This document shows, piece after piece, positions 18,200-27,620 of a DNA stretch of 51,690 nt; positions within the stretch are counted from its first letter, which is position 1, and each line of letters starts with the position of its first letter. The notes under the pieces were generated by a model, which was not told the DNA's origin, ran no database searches, and saw only the letters and a program-made list of their open reading frames with translations. Origin of the DNA: Clostridiales bacterium (lineage in GTDB: Bacteria > Bacillota > Clostridia > Peptostreptococcales > Anaerovoracaceae); the NCBI GenBank assembly GCA_028725765.1, contig JAQYRL010000008.1, positions 1 through 51,690 of the forward strand. Reading direction: 5' to 3'. The position numbers were made by a program, and so were the translations under genes.

Positions 18200-18320
18200 T
18201 AATCTGTTTTATTTCATATTTTTAAATTCAAAGGCGAAAATACGTAGCTATGTTTTAGTTGCGTTATTTTTGCTTTTTTTAATGTAAATAAATCTAGGAA
18301 GATTTGATAGGAGGTAGTTA

Positions 18321-21300
18321 ATGAAAAGTAGTGTTAAAAAAGTTCTCACTTGCATTTTGACAGCACTTGTAATTATTACAACTGCTTTGCCTACATGCAG
18401 TTTGGCATATTCAGACGAGAATATTAATCGCACAAACAAAACCGTAGAAACCACAGAGCCACTGTCTACGCCTGAGGGAAAACCCAATAACGATATCGTA
18501 TTAGAGAATAATGAAAGAACGATATCAGAGGACTCAATTCAGAATCAAAGAGAAAAAAGTCCACAAAAAAAGCTAGCCCTGAACGTGCCAAAAAAAATAA
18601 GTGTACCAGCTAAGGCTCCGGGAGAATCAACTGGAAAGGTAGAGCTCAAGATTTCTCGGCTCGTTGAAAATAAACTTGAAGTGATGCCTACGGATTGGTA
18701 TACGCAGCAAGTCGTCAACAGCGTCGTCGATTTGGATGTTTCCGGCAACAACTATGCCATCGAAAATCCGTATCTCCTTCTTCGCCTGCCCAAGACGGAC
18801 AAAATTATGGATGTGAAATTTGTCGATTCCGCAGCGGGAAAGACAGAACGATATGAAGATGAAAATTATCAATATATCAAATACACCTATACTCGTCTCA
18901 CCGGAGGAACACATTACACCTATCAATACTATTTTACCTTCGACGGACATCATGCCAAAAATGGAGATTCGATTGAAGCCCAGGCGCAGCTTTTTGATGG
19001 AAACGATACGCTTGTCAAGGAAGTCAAGCAAACCTATACAGCCAAGACGGTCGGATTTGAGCTTTGGTCCACTCATGGTAACAGTGGAATGTATAATATT
19101 AAAAAAACAGTAAATAATGACGGACACGATTATGAAGTATGGGGATATATCGATAAAGCAGGCGATACGAAAACTATTGCGCGAGATGGAAATAGAACCA
19201 ATGTTTTTGCAGCGGTCTATCCGAAAAAGATTGACGGCATTAATGAGAGCGTGGGTATTGAATATCCGAAGAATCTGAAAATTGTTTATACCTATCAGGA
19301 GGACGAGCCGGGATTTCGTGAATTTAGCCCAGATGGCAAAGGATATCACAGCGTTAACGGACTAAAAGGTAAGTATACTTGGAAACAGGATAAGAATGTC
19401 TACACTTTTCTGATACCAAATCCAACGTTCGACACAATGAGAAATGGCGTACCAGGAGCAACAAACGGGCGATATGCAACGTATGCAAACTCCGTGATGA
19501 AGGATAACGGCGTTACGGTGAATAAAAAGCTGCCGATAAGAATTGATTATTATAAAAACGCCAATGAAGATGGTACTGGCGGGGAACTTCTTGGAACGCG
19601 ATATGAGAACTTTACCTTTATACCGTACGCATTTCCAGGGGGTAGTACTTTTTCCTACGATAAACGTTCTTTTAAGAGCTACAATATAGCGGATGAATTT
19701 AATTATATCTACCATCCGGAGTATTACCATCTGAACAGTAAGCTCTATAAAGGCAACTTCAACATGGCCGACAAGGGAGGGATTCCTCTTACCACATTTA
19801 TTTCGAACTGGAATAAAGGAAGCAGTTATTCGAATCCATACGAAGGGGGAAAAACGGATAAGGTTACGGAAGTCTACACGAAATTGTTGACCAACGCAAC
19901 CTATTTTAAGAGTGTACAGCTCCGTGCGATTATTAGTAATGGACAAAACACGAATAATGATAAGCATAAGGCGGCCATCAAGAGTGCGATTAATACAGGA
20001 AATACCAAGCTTTATGGAATTGATAAAGACGGCAATGATAGGCTTATAAAAGAAAATATTAAGCTTGATGAACTTGTAAAGATTGAAGATAGCAGCCGAA
20101 ACTATGTAGAGCTGGTCGTACGCTTTCAAAACCCGGTGGAGCTGGATAATATGACTCTTCAGCTCCGGGAAAGACAGTGGTTTGTTTCGTCGGAACTAGA
20201 TGCTCTTCGGAAGCTGGAAGATGGCATGCACACCTATGAAAGTGAATGTGCGGTTACCAGATTAGATGATAGTAATAATCCTGTGAAAGGCAAATATGTA
20301 GGTTTTCTGGGCAAGCCAACATATTTTACGGTAACCCCACTGCACCCAACGGTAGATTCCTATATCAGCAAGCCTCAGGTTGTTCAATATAAGGAAGATG
20401 CCACTTTTGATTATCTGGTGGGACCGGAACTTCCGAGAATCGCTCATGATAATAATGTTCCTTACGGAGAGCTGGAAGAATTAAAAAACGTTAAGACGAT
20501 TACACTTCTTCCTTCCGGCTATGAATATGCCGGTAAATATGAAAAAGAAATGCATGATTCGAACTGGAATAGCATCAAAATTGCAGATCCGACGATTACG
20601 ACGGTGGAGAATTATCAAGGATCCGGTAAGACGGCAGTTATCGTCGATTATGGGACAATCAAGAAAAGCACCCATTATCCCATTAAGCTGAAACTTCGTG
20701 CAACCAAGTACGCAGCACGTGGAGAAAGTGATTTCGTCAACTACATGACCTATGATGATAATGACTTTATCCGTCCGCTGCCGGCAAGCGATAACGCTAA
20801 CGACTATGTTGATGCCTTGGATTTGGACCAAGACGGAGACACGACCGAAATCTTCATGCAAAAGCATACGACGGTCACCTTTGTACCACCAATGGAATTG
20901 ATAATCAAAAACGCGGTAAAACATGACGTGGAATTCCAACAAGAGGTCACCGGGGATTTGGGGTACGATATCACCCAGAAGATCAATATCTTCAACAATT
21001 CCATTAAGGATATTGATACACTCAGCATCATCGATGTCCTGCCTCACAAAGACGACCACAGCATCAGCCCGAATGAAAAAGGAGAATATCCAAATAGGCA
21101 ATCCACCTTTGCCATGCCGCTGACAAAGTCGCTGGAAGACGCGAATAACCAAACCGTTAATGATAAGGTGAGCTTTTTCTACCAGCTGACCGACCAGGGA
21201 AGTGATCTGGCCAGCGTCCGTGACGGACAATGGCTTACGGCGGACCAGGTGAAGGACTTTTCAGAAGTTCGATCCGTCAAGATTGTCTTAAAAGATGGTC

Positions 21301-23267
21301 AAGCACTGAAATCGAAGGAAGAATTAAATATCTTGCTTCCATCGAAGATTACGGGAGATACCTCGCTGGATGAAGAAAATGACGTGGCCGTAAATTCCTC
21401 CGCATTTTGTACGGACGGGACGAGCTACACCGAAGGCAATATCACGAAGGTTAGGTTTACGAAGTATAAGGTCACCGGTATCGCCTTCTTGGACATCGAT
21501 AAAGATGGTAAGTACGATCCAAACAAAGGCGATATTTTACAAAAAGATTTCAAGGTTAATGTGCTGAATAAAGACGGTTCACAGGCTAAGGATTTCAATG
21601 ATAAAGATATTACAGGAATAACCAATGGAAAGGGAGAGTATTCAATTCCTGTATATAAACGAGGCGAATATATGATAAGCTTTGTTAAAGATGGTAATTA
21701 TAACTTTTCTAAAAAATCCGAAGGAGAAGAAGCAGTTGCAAATTCAATTGACACAGAATCAATAAAGGATAATACAGCAAACACAAAAGGATTCGCATTG
21801 AATCCTGCACATAAAAGCCAGATTAATAATGTTGCACTCGAGACTAATTATGCATCAATAAAAATTATTAAAACATCCAAAAACGAGAAAACAAAAGACG
21901 GAAACCTAAAGAAACTGGAAGGAGTTGAGTTTAATCTACAAACCAAGAATGGCAAGTCTGTAAAAAACTACAAGGGTGAAGTAATTAAAAATATAGTTAC
22001 TGACAAAAACGGTGAAGCTGTATTCAAGCTTGTCCCATATGGTAAATACATAGTTAAAGAAGTCAAAACTGTTGATGGCTATCTCCTCCCAAAGGAAGAT
22101 ACGGATGTAACTTTATCACATAATACTGTAGAGACTGACGAAAATGGTGAGAAGGTTTTGATTCTTAAGCTGACGAATAAGCCTAATCCGAAAATCGATA
22201 TAGCTGGTAAAAAAGTATGGGACGATGCTAATAACCAAGACGGAATTCGTCCTGGCTCCGTAACCATTCACCTTCTAGCCAATGGAGAAGACACAGGTAA
22301 AACTGCAAAGGCAATAAAAGATTCAAAATGGCATTACACGTTTAAAAACCTGCCTACATACGATGCAGCAGGCGAAAAGATAACCTATAGTGTTAAAGAA
22401 GATGTACCACACGGTTATAAAGGTAAAATCGATGGAACAACTATTACCAACACTCATACTCCTAAGCTTCGTGATATAAATGTAAGCAAGGAATGGAAGG
22501 GTCCGGAAGATCAGAGAAAAGATCAGGTAACTATTAATTTATTAGCTGATGGTAAGACTACAGATAAAAAGCTAATCCTTAATGCTGAAAATAACTGGAA
22601 GGGTACCTTTAAAGACTTGCCTGAATACAATGACGGCAAGAAAATAGGCTATACTATTTCTGAGGAAAAACTCGCCGGTTACGAATCAGAAATAACGGGC
22701 ACTCAGGAGAAAGGGTTTGTTGTAACCAATACGTATAATCCTAAGCCGGTAATTGTAGATCCACCTGTTTCTAAGATTGTTGAAGGTAATCCGAAGAATC
22801 AAACTACATTTACATTTAAGTTTAAGGCACTCGATGAAAACAATCCAATGCCTGAGGGAAGCAAGGACGGCGTCAAAACAACTACAATCAAAGGAAGCGG
22901 TTCAAGTGAATTTGGCAACATAGAATTTAAACTACCTGGAACATACCGATATGAGATTACTGAAGTCAACGATGGTGTTAAAAACTACAAGTATGACAAA
23001 TCAGTCTATGTGATTACTTTTGAGGTGAAGGATAAAGACGGAGAGCTATTTGCAACTCAAAGTATCGAAAAGAAGGAAGACGTAAACGCAAAAGAAGGTG
23101 AAACGTCTAAGGCAATTGTATTTAAAAACAAATACGAGGAACCAAAGAAAGAAGTCGAATCTCCAAGAACAGGAGATAAAAATCACCCAATCACATACAT
23201 GGCTCTTGGGGGATTTTTCTCCTCCTTGCTTCTCATGTCACTTTTCAAGAGGAGAAGAAATGCCTAA
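18321..23267 (+). CDS. Giant LPXTG-like cell-wall-anchored adhesin (Cna-B / pilin-type domains)
   Basis: A surface protein of 1648 residues, probably displayed on the cell wall. It has a signal peptide (about 1-29, ending SLA), a Ser/Thr/Glu-rich linker, and a large N-terminal region without a domain I recognise (about 110-1045). After this come an SdrD B-like module (about 1050-1165, GIAFLDIDKDGKYDPNKGD), a SpaA/prealbumin-like domain (about 1178-1280), two Cna-B domains (about 1290-1375 and 1383-1470, KVWDD and VSKEWKG starts) and a streptococcal pilin (FctA-like) isopeptide domain (about 1476-1610). The C-terminus has SPRTGD (about 1614), a hydrophobic segment and the tail KRRRNA, a sorting signal with S in place of L. 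Base composition changes inside the gene: 47-52 % GC in sampled lines of the central part (about 18640-21580) against about 25 % in a sampled line after it. This suggests a recombined mosaic. The ATG has an AGGAGG site. Ligand unknown. Confidence 0.9.
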   Translation: MKSSVKKVLTCILTALVIITTALPTCSLAYSDENINRTNKTVETTEPLSTPEGKPNNDIVLENNERTISEDSIQNQREKSPQKKLALNVPKKISVPAKAPGESTGKVELKISRLVENKLEVMPTDWYTQQVVNSVVDLDVSGNNYAIENPYLLLRLPKTDKIMDVKFVDSAAGKTERYEDENYQYIKYTYTRLTGGTHYTYQYYFTFDGHHAKNGDSIEAQAQLFDGNDTLVKEVKQTYTAKTVGFELWSTHGNSGMYNIKKTVNNDGHDYEVWGYIDKAGDTKTIARDGNRTNVFAAVYPKKIDGINESVGIEYPKNLKIVYTYQEDEPGFREFSPDGKGYHSVNGLKGKYTWKQDKNVYTFLIPNPTFDTMRNGVPGATNGRYATYANSVMKDNGVTVNKKLPIRIDYYKNANEDGTGGELLGTRYENFTFIPYAFPGGSTFSYDKRSFKSYNIADEFNYIYHPEYYHLNSKLYKGNFNMADKGGIPLTTFISNWNKGSSYSNPYEGGKTDKVTEVYTKLLTNATYFKSVQLRAIISNGQNTNNDKHKAAIKSAINTGNTKLYGIDKDGNDRLIKENIKLDELVKIEDSSRNYVELVVRFQNPVELDNMTLQLRERQWFVSSELDALRKLEDGMHTYESECAVTRLDDSNNPVKGKYVGFLGKPTYFTVTPLHPTVDSYISKPQVVQYKEDATFDYLVGPELPRIAHDNNVPYGELEELKNVKTITLLPSGYEYAGKYEKEMHDSNWNSIKIADPTITTVENYQGSGKTAVIVDYGTIKKSTHYPIKLKLRATKYAARGESDFVNYMTYDDNDFIRPLPASDNANDYVDALDLDQDGDTTEIFMQKHTTVTFVPPMELIIKNAVKHDVEFQQEVTGDLGYDITQKINIFNNSIKDIDTLSIIDVLPHKDDHSISPNEKGEYPNRQSTFAMPLTKSLEDANNQTVNDKVSFFYQLTDQGSDLASVRDGQWLTADQVKDFSEVRSVKIVLKDGQALKSKEELNILLPSKITGDTSLDEENDVAVNSSAFCTDGTSYTEGNITKVRFTKYKVTGIAFLDIDKDGKYDPNKGDILQKDFKVNVLNKDGSQAKDFNDKDITGITNGKGEYSIPVYKRGEYMISFVKDGNYNFSKKSEGEEAVANSIDTESIKDNTANTKGFALNPAHKSQINNVALETNYASIKIIKTSKNEKTKDGNLKKLEGVEFNLQTKNGKSVKNYKGEVIKNIVTDKNGEAVFKLVPYGKYIVKEVKTVDGYLLPKEDTDVTLSHNTVETDENGEKVLILKLTNKPNPKIDIAGKKVWDDANNQDGIRPGSVTIHLLANGEDTGKTAKAIKDSKWHYTFKNLPTYDAAGEKITYSVKEDVPHGYKGKIDGTTITNTHTPKLRDINVSKEWKGPEDQRKDQVTINLLADGKTTDKKLILNAENNWKGTFKDLPEYNDGKKIGYTISEEKLAGYESEITGTQEKGFVVTNTYNPKPVIVDPPVSKIVEGNPKNQTTFTFKFKALDENNPMPEGSKDGVKTTTIKGSGSSEFGNIEFKLPGTYRYEITEVNDGVKNYKYDKSVYVITFEVKDKDGELFATQSIEKKEDVNAKEGETSKAIVFKNKYEEPKKEVESPRTGDKNHPITYMALGGFFSSLLLMSLFKRRRNA

Positions 23268-23350
23268 GTTTAGAATTGACTTTAAATATTAAAAACATTT
23301 TTAATAATAAAGTATATGAGTTACTACTTATCTTAAGAGCAGCTAATACA

Positions 23351-23397
23351 AAGTTGTTAATGGTAGTTAAAACTAAATTGTTAAGTGTAGTTAAAAT
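23351..23397. repeat. Pair of 23-bp direct repeats upstream of the second surface protein
   Basis: Copies at 23351-23373 and 23375-23397 share the pattern TTGTTAA...TAGTTAAAA, match at 19 of 23 positions and have a period of 24 bp. They end 36 bases before the start codon of the next gene, so they could be tandem operator sites. The gap 23268-23432 holds no convincing terminator for the adhesin gene. Confidence 0.5.
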
Positions 23398-23432
23398 AAA
23401 ATATATTGTAGTAGAAAGGAATAAGATATAAT

Positions 23433-25688
23433 ATGATGAAAATGGAAAAATCGAAAAAGTCAGTCAAAAGATTGCTTGCGCTTTCAACGGCGATGCTGAT
23501 GATATTTTGTGTATTTCAGTATGGAACGAATGTATCGCATGCCGCTGATACAACTGTTTTGCAGATTTCTAGGTATGTTACCACAACGGGGGTAGTCAAG
23601 GGTGACAAATCCAGCAATAAGGGTACATATGAGGGAAATTGGAATGCGAATATCCCTATTGTGAAAGTCCTGCCTGATCTCGAGGCTGATATGAAGTCGG
23701 CAGCTGACAATAATTGGTATCCTCATGGCAAGGATGGTGCAAATCGTATTGCATATGTTGAATATAGTGTAATATTCCCTGACGGTGTAACGATTGATAA
23801 CTCGAAGATTACTATGAGCAACACAACTACGATGTTCAATGGTGCTGAATTTAAGAGAGAGGTAAATGGACAGACGGTTTCATTCAAATTCCCGCTTCGT
23901 GATGAGAATTGGAAAGCAATCTATAAGTATTATACTAATGACGGTGGTGCTGCATCTGATAAGGCTATAAATATCAATATACCTTACACTGTTTCTGCAA
24001 ATAGTGTTGATGAGGCTAGAGCTGCTGAATTGAAGAATATAAAGGCGGAGGGAAACTTTGAAACTCATGGCAGTGGAACCTTATATAATTTCACAAAAAA
24101 AGTTTTCAGTACTGATAAGGCTTCAAACAGTTTAGCACCTGAGTTTTCTAAGTCAGAGGTTTTTGCAAAACCTACCGTTCCTACACATACACAATTGATA
24201 AATTTAGACGCTGATTTAAGGCTTGGCAATGATACAGGTTCAGATGCTATTACTGTAGATGAAAATGCTGATATGAACTTTGTTGGAGTTCTTGATGTAA
24301 AACCTATTAAAAATCAAATGACGAGCATTGAAGAACAGTATCAAGCAGTATCAAAGAACATCAGACTTGAAAATTTAAAGACAGGATTCCAAGCAAAGCT
24401 TAATTTGCCAGAAGAACTTAAATTTGCAGGCGATAAGGAGGCTACTCTTTTTGGTGGCAATGGAACATTCCAAATAAGCAAATCGACTGTCTCAGGGCAA
24501 ACTCTGACTGTTGACTTTGAGCTTGTAGATTCAAATAATATCACTACATTTAAAAAACTTAAAGAAGAGATAAACAAAGTAGATGATGAGCTTAAGGTCG
24601 CATACAAAACAGTTAGATTTGCAGATAATGCAAAGCCTAATACCGACTATACCGCAACTGGTTCAGTAAAAGGATATTTAAACACGAAGGCTGTAAATAC
24701 TGAAAGTAATAATGCAATAAATTTCAATCTGTCCTGGAATGGAAAGCAGTCTGAAGCTGGAAAGAACAAGCTTAGCCCGAACGAGATTTCTTTAAGCGTA
24801 AGATATAAGGCACCTGATTTGCAGGATATTACCAAAGAAGGTATTTTGTACGGCGATATGCTTGTAAATAATGACACACAAAATAAGAATGTTTATATCG
24901 CAAAGAAAGATAATTCTCTTACTATGACAGGACTGTTAGATGTTACGCCAATCAAAGATGAATTATCTGAGCTTGAGAAGAAATATCCAGCATCTGAGAT
25001 ACCGACAAATATTGCGGTGTCCGATATAAAGACAAGCTTCACAGCGACTATGACACTACCTGAGCAGCTTGATTTTATGGATAATTATTCTGTTGAATTA
25101 CTTGGTGCAAATGATAAGTTTGAGATAACAAGTCATAGTATTAAAGGAAAGACTATTACCGTTGTTATGTCCGTAAAGGGTGATGTTAAGACCTTTAAGG
25201 AAGTAAAGGAAGCTGTTGAAGGTGCCGATGCACATCTTAAAGTAAATGTTATGGGTGTTATGCTTAATGAGAAGGCAAAATCAGATGTCAATTATACTAT
25301 AAATGGTACAATATCAGGAACCTTTAGTGCTAAGGCTACGCATCTAAAATCAGGAAAGACTATAAACTTCAATTATACTTGGAAAGGTATGCAATTAAAA
25401 GGTGGAGAAGACTCAACAGATCCGACTACAAAGGATATTAAATTAACACTAAAATATAATGAACCAGATAAGCCAGACGCCCCTGATAACCCTAAGCCAG
25501 ATAAGCCTGTTAAGCCGAATGATTCTACAGAAACAAAGCCTAATAATAAGGTTGAAACAAAGAAAGAAAAAGTAGCACCTAACACTGCGGACGATTCTGG
25601 AATGACTATGATAGCAGGCATGGCTATTCTTTCAGTGCTTGGATTGGGCTTTATAGAAATAAAAAGAAAAAACAGTTCTATTAGATAA
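23433..25688 (+). CDS. Cell-wall-anchored surface protein with two long repeats
   Basis: A 751-residue secreted protein with a signal peptide (about 1-37, ending SHAAD), an N-terminal region of about 220 residues and two related repeats of about 200 residues. The second lies roughly 216 residues after the first; compare VGVLDVKPIK near 283 with TGLLDVTPIK near 499, and FKKLKEEINKVDDELKV with FKEVKEAVEGADAHLKV. A Pro/Lys/Asp-rich stalk follows (about 685-720). The C-terminus has APNTAD, a hydrophobic stretch and a basic tail (IKRKNSSIR), a sorting signal of LPNTA type with A in place of L. Its N-terminal block LQISRYV resembles LKISRLV in the upstream adhesin, so the two may share a fold. I recognise no named family for the repeats. 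It probably has its own promoter and ends before a terminator at 25845. Confidence 0.85.
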   Translation: MMKMEKSKKSVKRLLALSTAMLMIFCVFQYGTNVSHAADTTVLQISRYVTTTGVVKGDKSSNKGTYEGNWNANIPIVKVLPDLEADMKSAADNNWYPHGKDGANRIAYVEYSVIFPDGVTIDNSKITMSNTTTMFNGAEFKREVNGQTVSFKFPLRDENWKAIYKYYTNDGGAASDKAININIPYTVSANSVDEARAAELKNIKAEGNFETHGSGTLYNFTKKVFSTDKASNSLAPEFSKSEVFAKPTVPTHTQLINLDADLRLGNDTGSDAITVDENADMNFVGVLDVKPIKNQMTSIEEQYQAVSKNIRLENLKTGFQAKLNLPEELKFAGDKEATLFGGNGTFQISKSTVSGQTLTVDFELVDSNNITTFKKLKEEINKVDDELKVAYKTVRFADNAKPNTDYTATGSVKGYLNTKAVNTESNNAINFNLSWNGKQSEAGKNKLSPNEISLSVRYKAPDLQDITKEGILYGDMLVNNDTQNKNVYIAKKDNSLTMTGLLDVTPIKDELSELEKKYPASEIPTNIAVSDIKTSFTATMTLPEQLDFMDNYSVELLGANDKFEITSHSIKGKTITVVMSVKGDVKTFKEVKEAVEGADAHLKVNVMGVMLNEKAKSDVNYTINGTISGTFSAKATHLKSGKTINFNYTWKGMQLKGGEDSTDPTTKDIKLTLKYNEPDKPDAPDNPKPDKPVKPNDSTETKPNNKVETKKEKVAPNTADDSGMTMIAGMAILSVLGLGFIEIKRKNSSIR

Positions 25689-25770
25689 AGTGTAGAACAG
25701 TTTATACTATTCCTGTTAATAGAAATATAAAGAAGGATAAAGCCAAAGATAAATTATAAGAGATAGAAAT

Positions 25771-25844
25771 AAAGCTAAGAAATAAAGATAACGTAAAGCT
25801 AAGAAATAAAGATTACGATAAAGCTAAGAAACATAGATTACGAT
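25771..25844 (+). repeat. Three tandem 24-25-bp repeats in the 3' region of the surface-protein gene
   Basis: Units at 25771-25794, 25795-25819 and 25820-25844 each begin AAAGCTAAGAAA and end ACG(A)T. The third runs straight into the terminator, whose left arm also begins AAAGC. This looks like local duplication of the segment before a terminator. Confidence 0.85.
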
Positions 25845-25880
25845 AAAGCCTCCCGACTGTAATAGACCGAGAGGCTTTTA
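25845..25880. terminator. Terminator between the surface-protein gene and trpB2
   Basis: An 8-bp stem (AAAGCCTC at 25845-25852 with GAGGCTTT) and a T-containing tail. It sits between convergent genes and the A-rich left side would also allow function on the minus strand. Confidence 0.65.
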
Positions 25881-25963
25881 CTTGGTGTTAGAGGACGGGG
25901 GTTAGTCAATCCCTACCACTCGATTTTAGGTTTATGTGATTTATAACTTGAATTTGTGTGCTA

Positions 25964-27289
25964 CTAGAGCTCCCCTTTGTTGTATTTTTCGTAAGCCATC
26001 ATGTCAAATTGTCCAGTACCGCTTAAGCAGAAAAGTATAACCGGTGCATCATCTGAATCTGACGGATATTTTTTCGCCTCATCGATGACAGCTCTAATGG
26101 CATGTCCGCTTTCAGGTGCAGGCAAGATCCCCTCAGAACGAGCGAATATTGTGTTTGCTTCAAATACATCGTGCTGTTCGTAAGCATATGCCTCTATAAG
26201 GCCCTGATTGTAAAGTTCTGAAAGGGTAGGACTCATACCGTGATATCTTAAACCGCCAGCATGATTTGCTGGAGGGATAAAGTCGTATCCCATGGTGTAC
26301 ATTTTTGCCATAGGGGTAACCTTACCGGTATCGCAGTAATCATATTTAAACTCTCCCTTTGTGAAAGATGGACAGGAACTAGATTCGGCAGCTATAAATT
26401 TATAGTCACACTCGCCTCGGATTTTTTCTCCGAGGAAAGGTGACATTAGTCCGCCGACATTTGAACCTCCTCCCGCACATCCGATGATTATATCAGGCTT
26501 GATGCCGTATTTTTCGAGTGCAGCCTTGCTTTCAAGCCCTATTACGCTTTGATGAAGCATGACTTGATTTAGGACGCTGCCCAAGACATATTTTGTATCA
26601 GGATTGCTCATTGCGACTTCAACCGCCTCAGATATTGCGACACCTAGGCTTCCGGGAGTTTCCGGCGTTTTTTGAAGGATTTCTCTGCCCGCATTAGTTT
26701 CCTCTGATGGTGAGGCTAATACATTAGCACCGAAGGTTCTCATTATTTCACGCCTGAACGGCTTCTGATCATGGCTACATCTTACCATGAATACAGATAA
26801 GTCAAGTCCCATTTGTGCACAGCTAATAGCAAGGGCGGTACCCCATTGACCTGCACCGGTTTCTGTGGTTAGTCTTTTGATGCCTTCTTGCTTAGCATAG
26901 TATACCTGAGGAATTGATGAATTCAGTTTATGACTGCCACTCGTATTATTTCCTTCAAACTTATAAAAAATCTTAGCTGATGTTCCGATTGCTCTTTCAA
27001 GTTCGGTTGCTCTTACTAAAGGGGACGGTCTAAATGCAGCATATGCCTTTTGAACCTCTTCGGGTATGGGGATAAGCCTTGTGTTATCATCTAACTCCTG
27101 TTTTGCACCTTCTTTTGTGAATATCTTAGAAAGTTCTTCAAGGGTTACGGGCTGGTTAGTTGTAGGGTTTAAAAGGGGCTCAGGTTTCTTCACCATATCA
27201 GCTCTGAGGTTATACCAAGCCTTGGGCATTTCTGATTCTTCAAGATATATTTTTTTCGGTAAATTTTTTAAACAGTCTTTTTCTTTCAT
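25964..27289 (-). CDS. trpB2: Tryptophan synthase beta-like protein (TrpB2 type)
   Basis: A PLP enzyme that condenses indole and serine to tryptophan. The 441-residue product is of the longer TrpB2 class. It carries the extended N-terminus with RPSPLVRA, the PLP lysine K121 in SGSHKLNSS, the active-site ETGAGQWG glutamate motif and the phosphate-binding GCAGGGSNVGG loop. No trpA or other trp gene is nearby, which fits TrpB2 salvage of free indole rather than channelled synthesis. The ATG at 27287-27289 follows GGGAGA; an in-frame codon 33 bases upstream would overlap the leader. Its mRNA starts with a tryptophan T-box, so expression should rise when tRNA-Trp is uncharged. Confidence 0.93.
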   Translation of the reverse strand: MKEKDCLKNLPKKIYLEESEMPKAWYNLRADMVKKPEPLLNPTTNQPVTLEELSKIFTKEGAKQELDDNTRLIPIPEEVQKAYAAFRPSPLVRATELERAIGTSAKIFYKFEGNNTSGSHKLNSSIPQVYYAKQEGIKRLTTETGAGQWGTALAISCAQMGLDLSVFMVRCSHDQKPFRREIMRTFGANVLASPSEETNAGREILQKTPETPGSLGVAISEAVEVAMSNPDTKYVLGSVLNQVMLHQSVIGLESKAALEKYGIKPDIIIGCAGGGSNVGGLMSPFLGEKIRGECDYKFIAAESSSCPSFTKGEFKYDYCDTGKVTPMAKMYTMGYDFIPPANHAGGLRYHGMSPTLSELYNQGLIEAYAYEQHDVFEANTIFARSEGILPAPESGHAIRAVIDEAKKYPSDSDDAPVILFCLSGTGQFDMMAYEKYNKGEL

Positions 27290-27319
27290 TTTCGTTCTCC
27301 CAAATAAATATTTTGTTGA

Positions 27320-27615
27320 CAAAAAAACTCCTATCCCAACAATTGCTGGGACAGGAGTGTAATTTCCTGCGTTGCCACCCGGCTTGGCACATTATTACAA
27401 TGTACCCACTCAAGCACGTGCAAACACACGCCGATTCAATTAACGCCGAATCACTGCGTCTTACATACTTAGGATATCAAGCACTTCGAATGTTTCAATC
27501 CTGTTCAGCTTGCCCTCAGAAGTCCATTCACTTCAGATTCTCATATCGCATCACACCATACGCGACTCTCTCGATGAAAACTTGATTGAAGCTACTACTC
27601 TTCTTCAACGGTTTA
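27320..27615 (-). promoter_or_regulatory. T-box leader RNA, tryptophan-specific
   Basis: Read on the minus strand: an AGAGAG-type segment near 27565-27572, a specifier-loop context GAA-TGG-AC with the Trp codon TGG at 27524-27526, the T-box bulge GGGTGGCAACGCAGG at 27366-27380, and a terminator hairpin (27327-27358) followed by seven T. The bulge TGGC would pair with a GCCA tRNA 3' end, consistent with G as discriminator base in bacterial tRNA-Trp. So the codon and the acceptor contact both point to tRNA-Trp. The expected response is read-through into trpB2 when tRNA-Trp is uncharged. Confidence 0.93.
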
Positions 27616-27620
27616 AAGAC

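Noticed and set aside
18627-21230. Long open frames on the minus strand inside the adhesin (18627-19349, 19362-20129, 20481-21230)
   Set aside because: They lie opposite a clearly coding frame with signal peptide, domains and anchor. They lack ribosome binding sites and recognisable motifs, and arise from codon bias of the higher-GC part.
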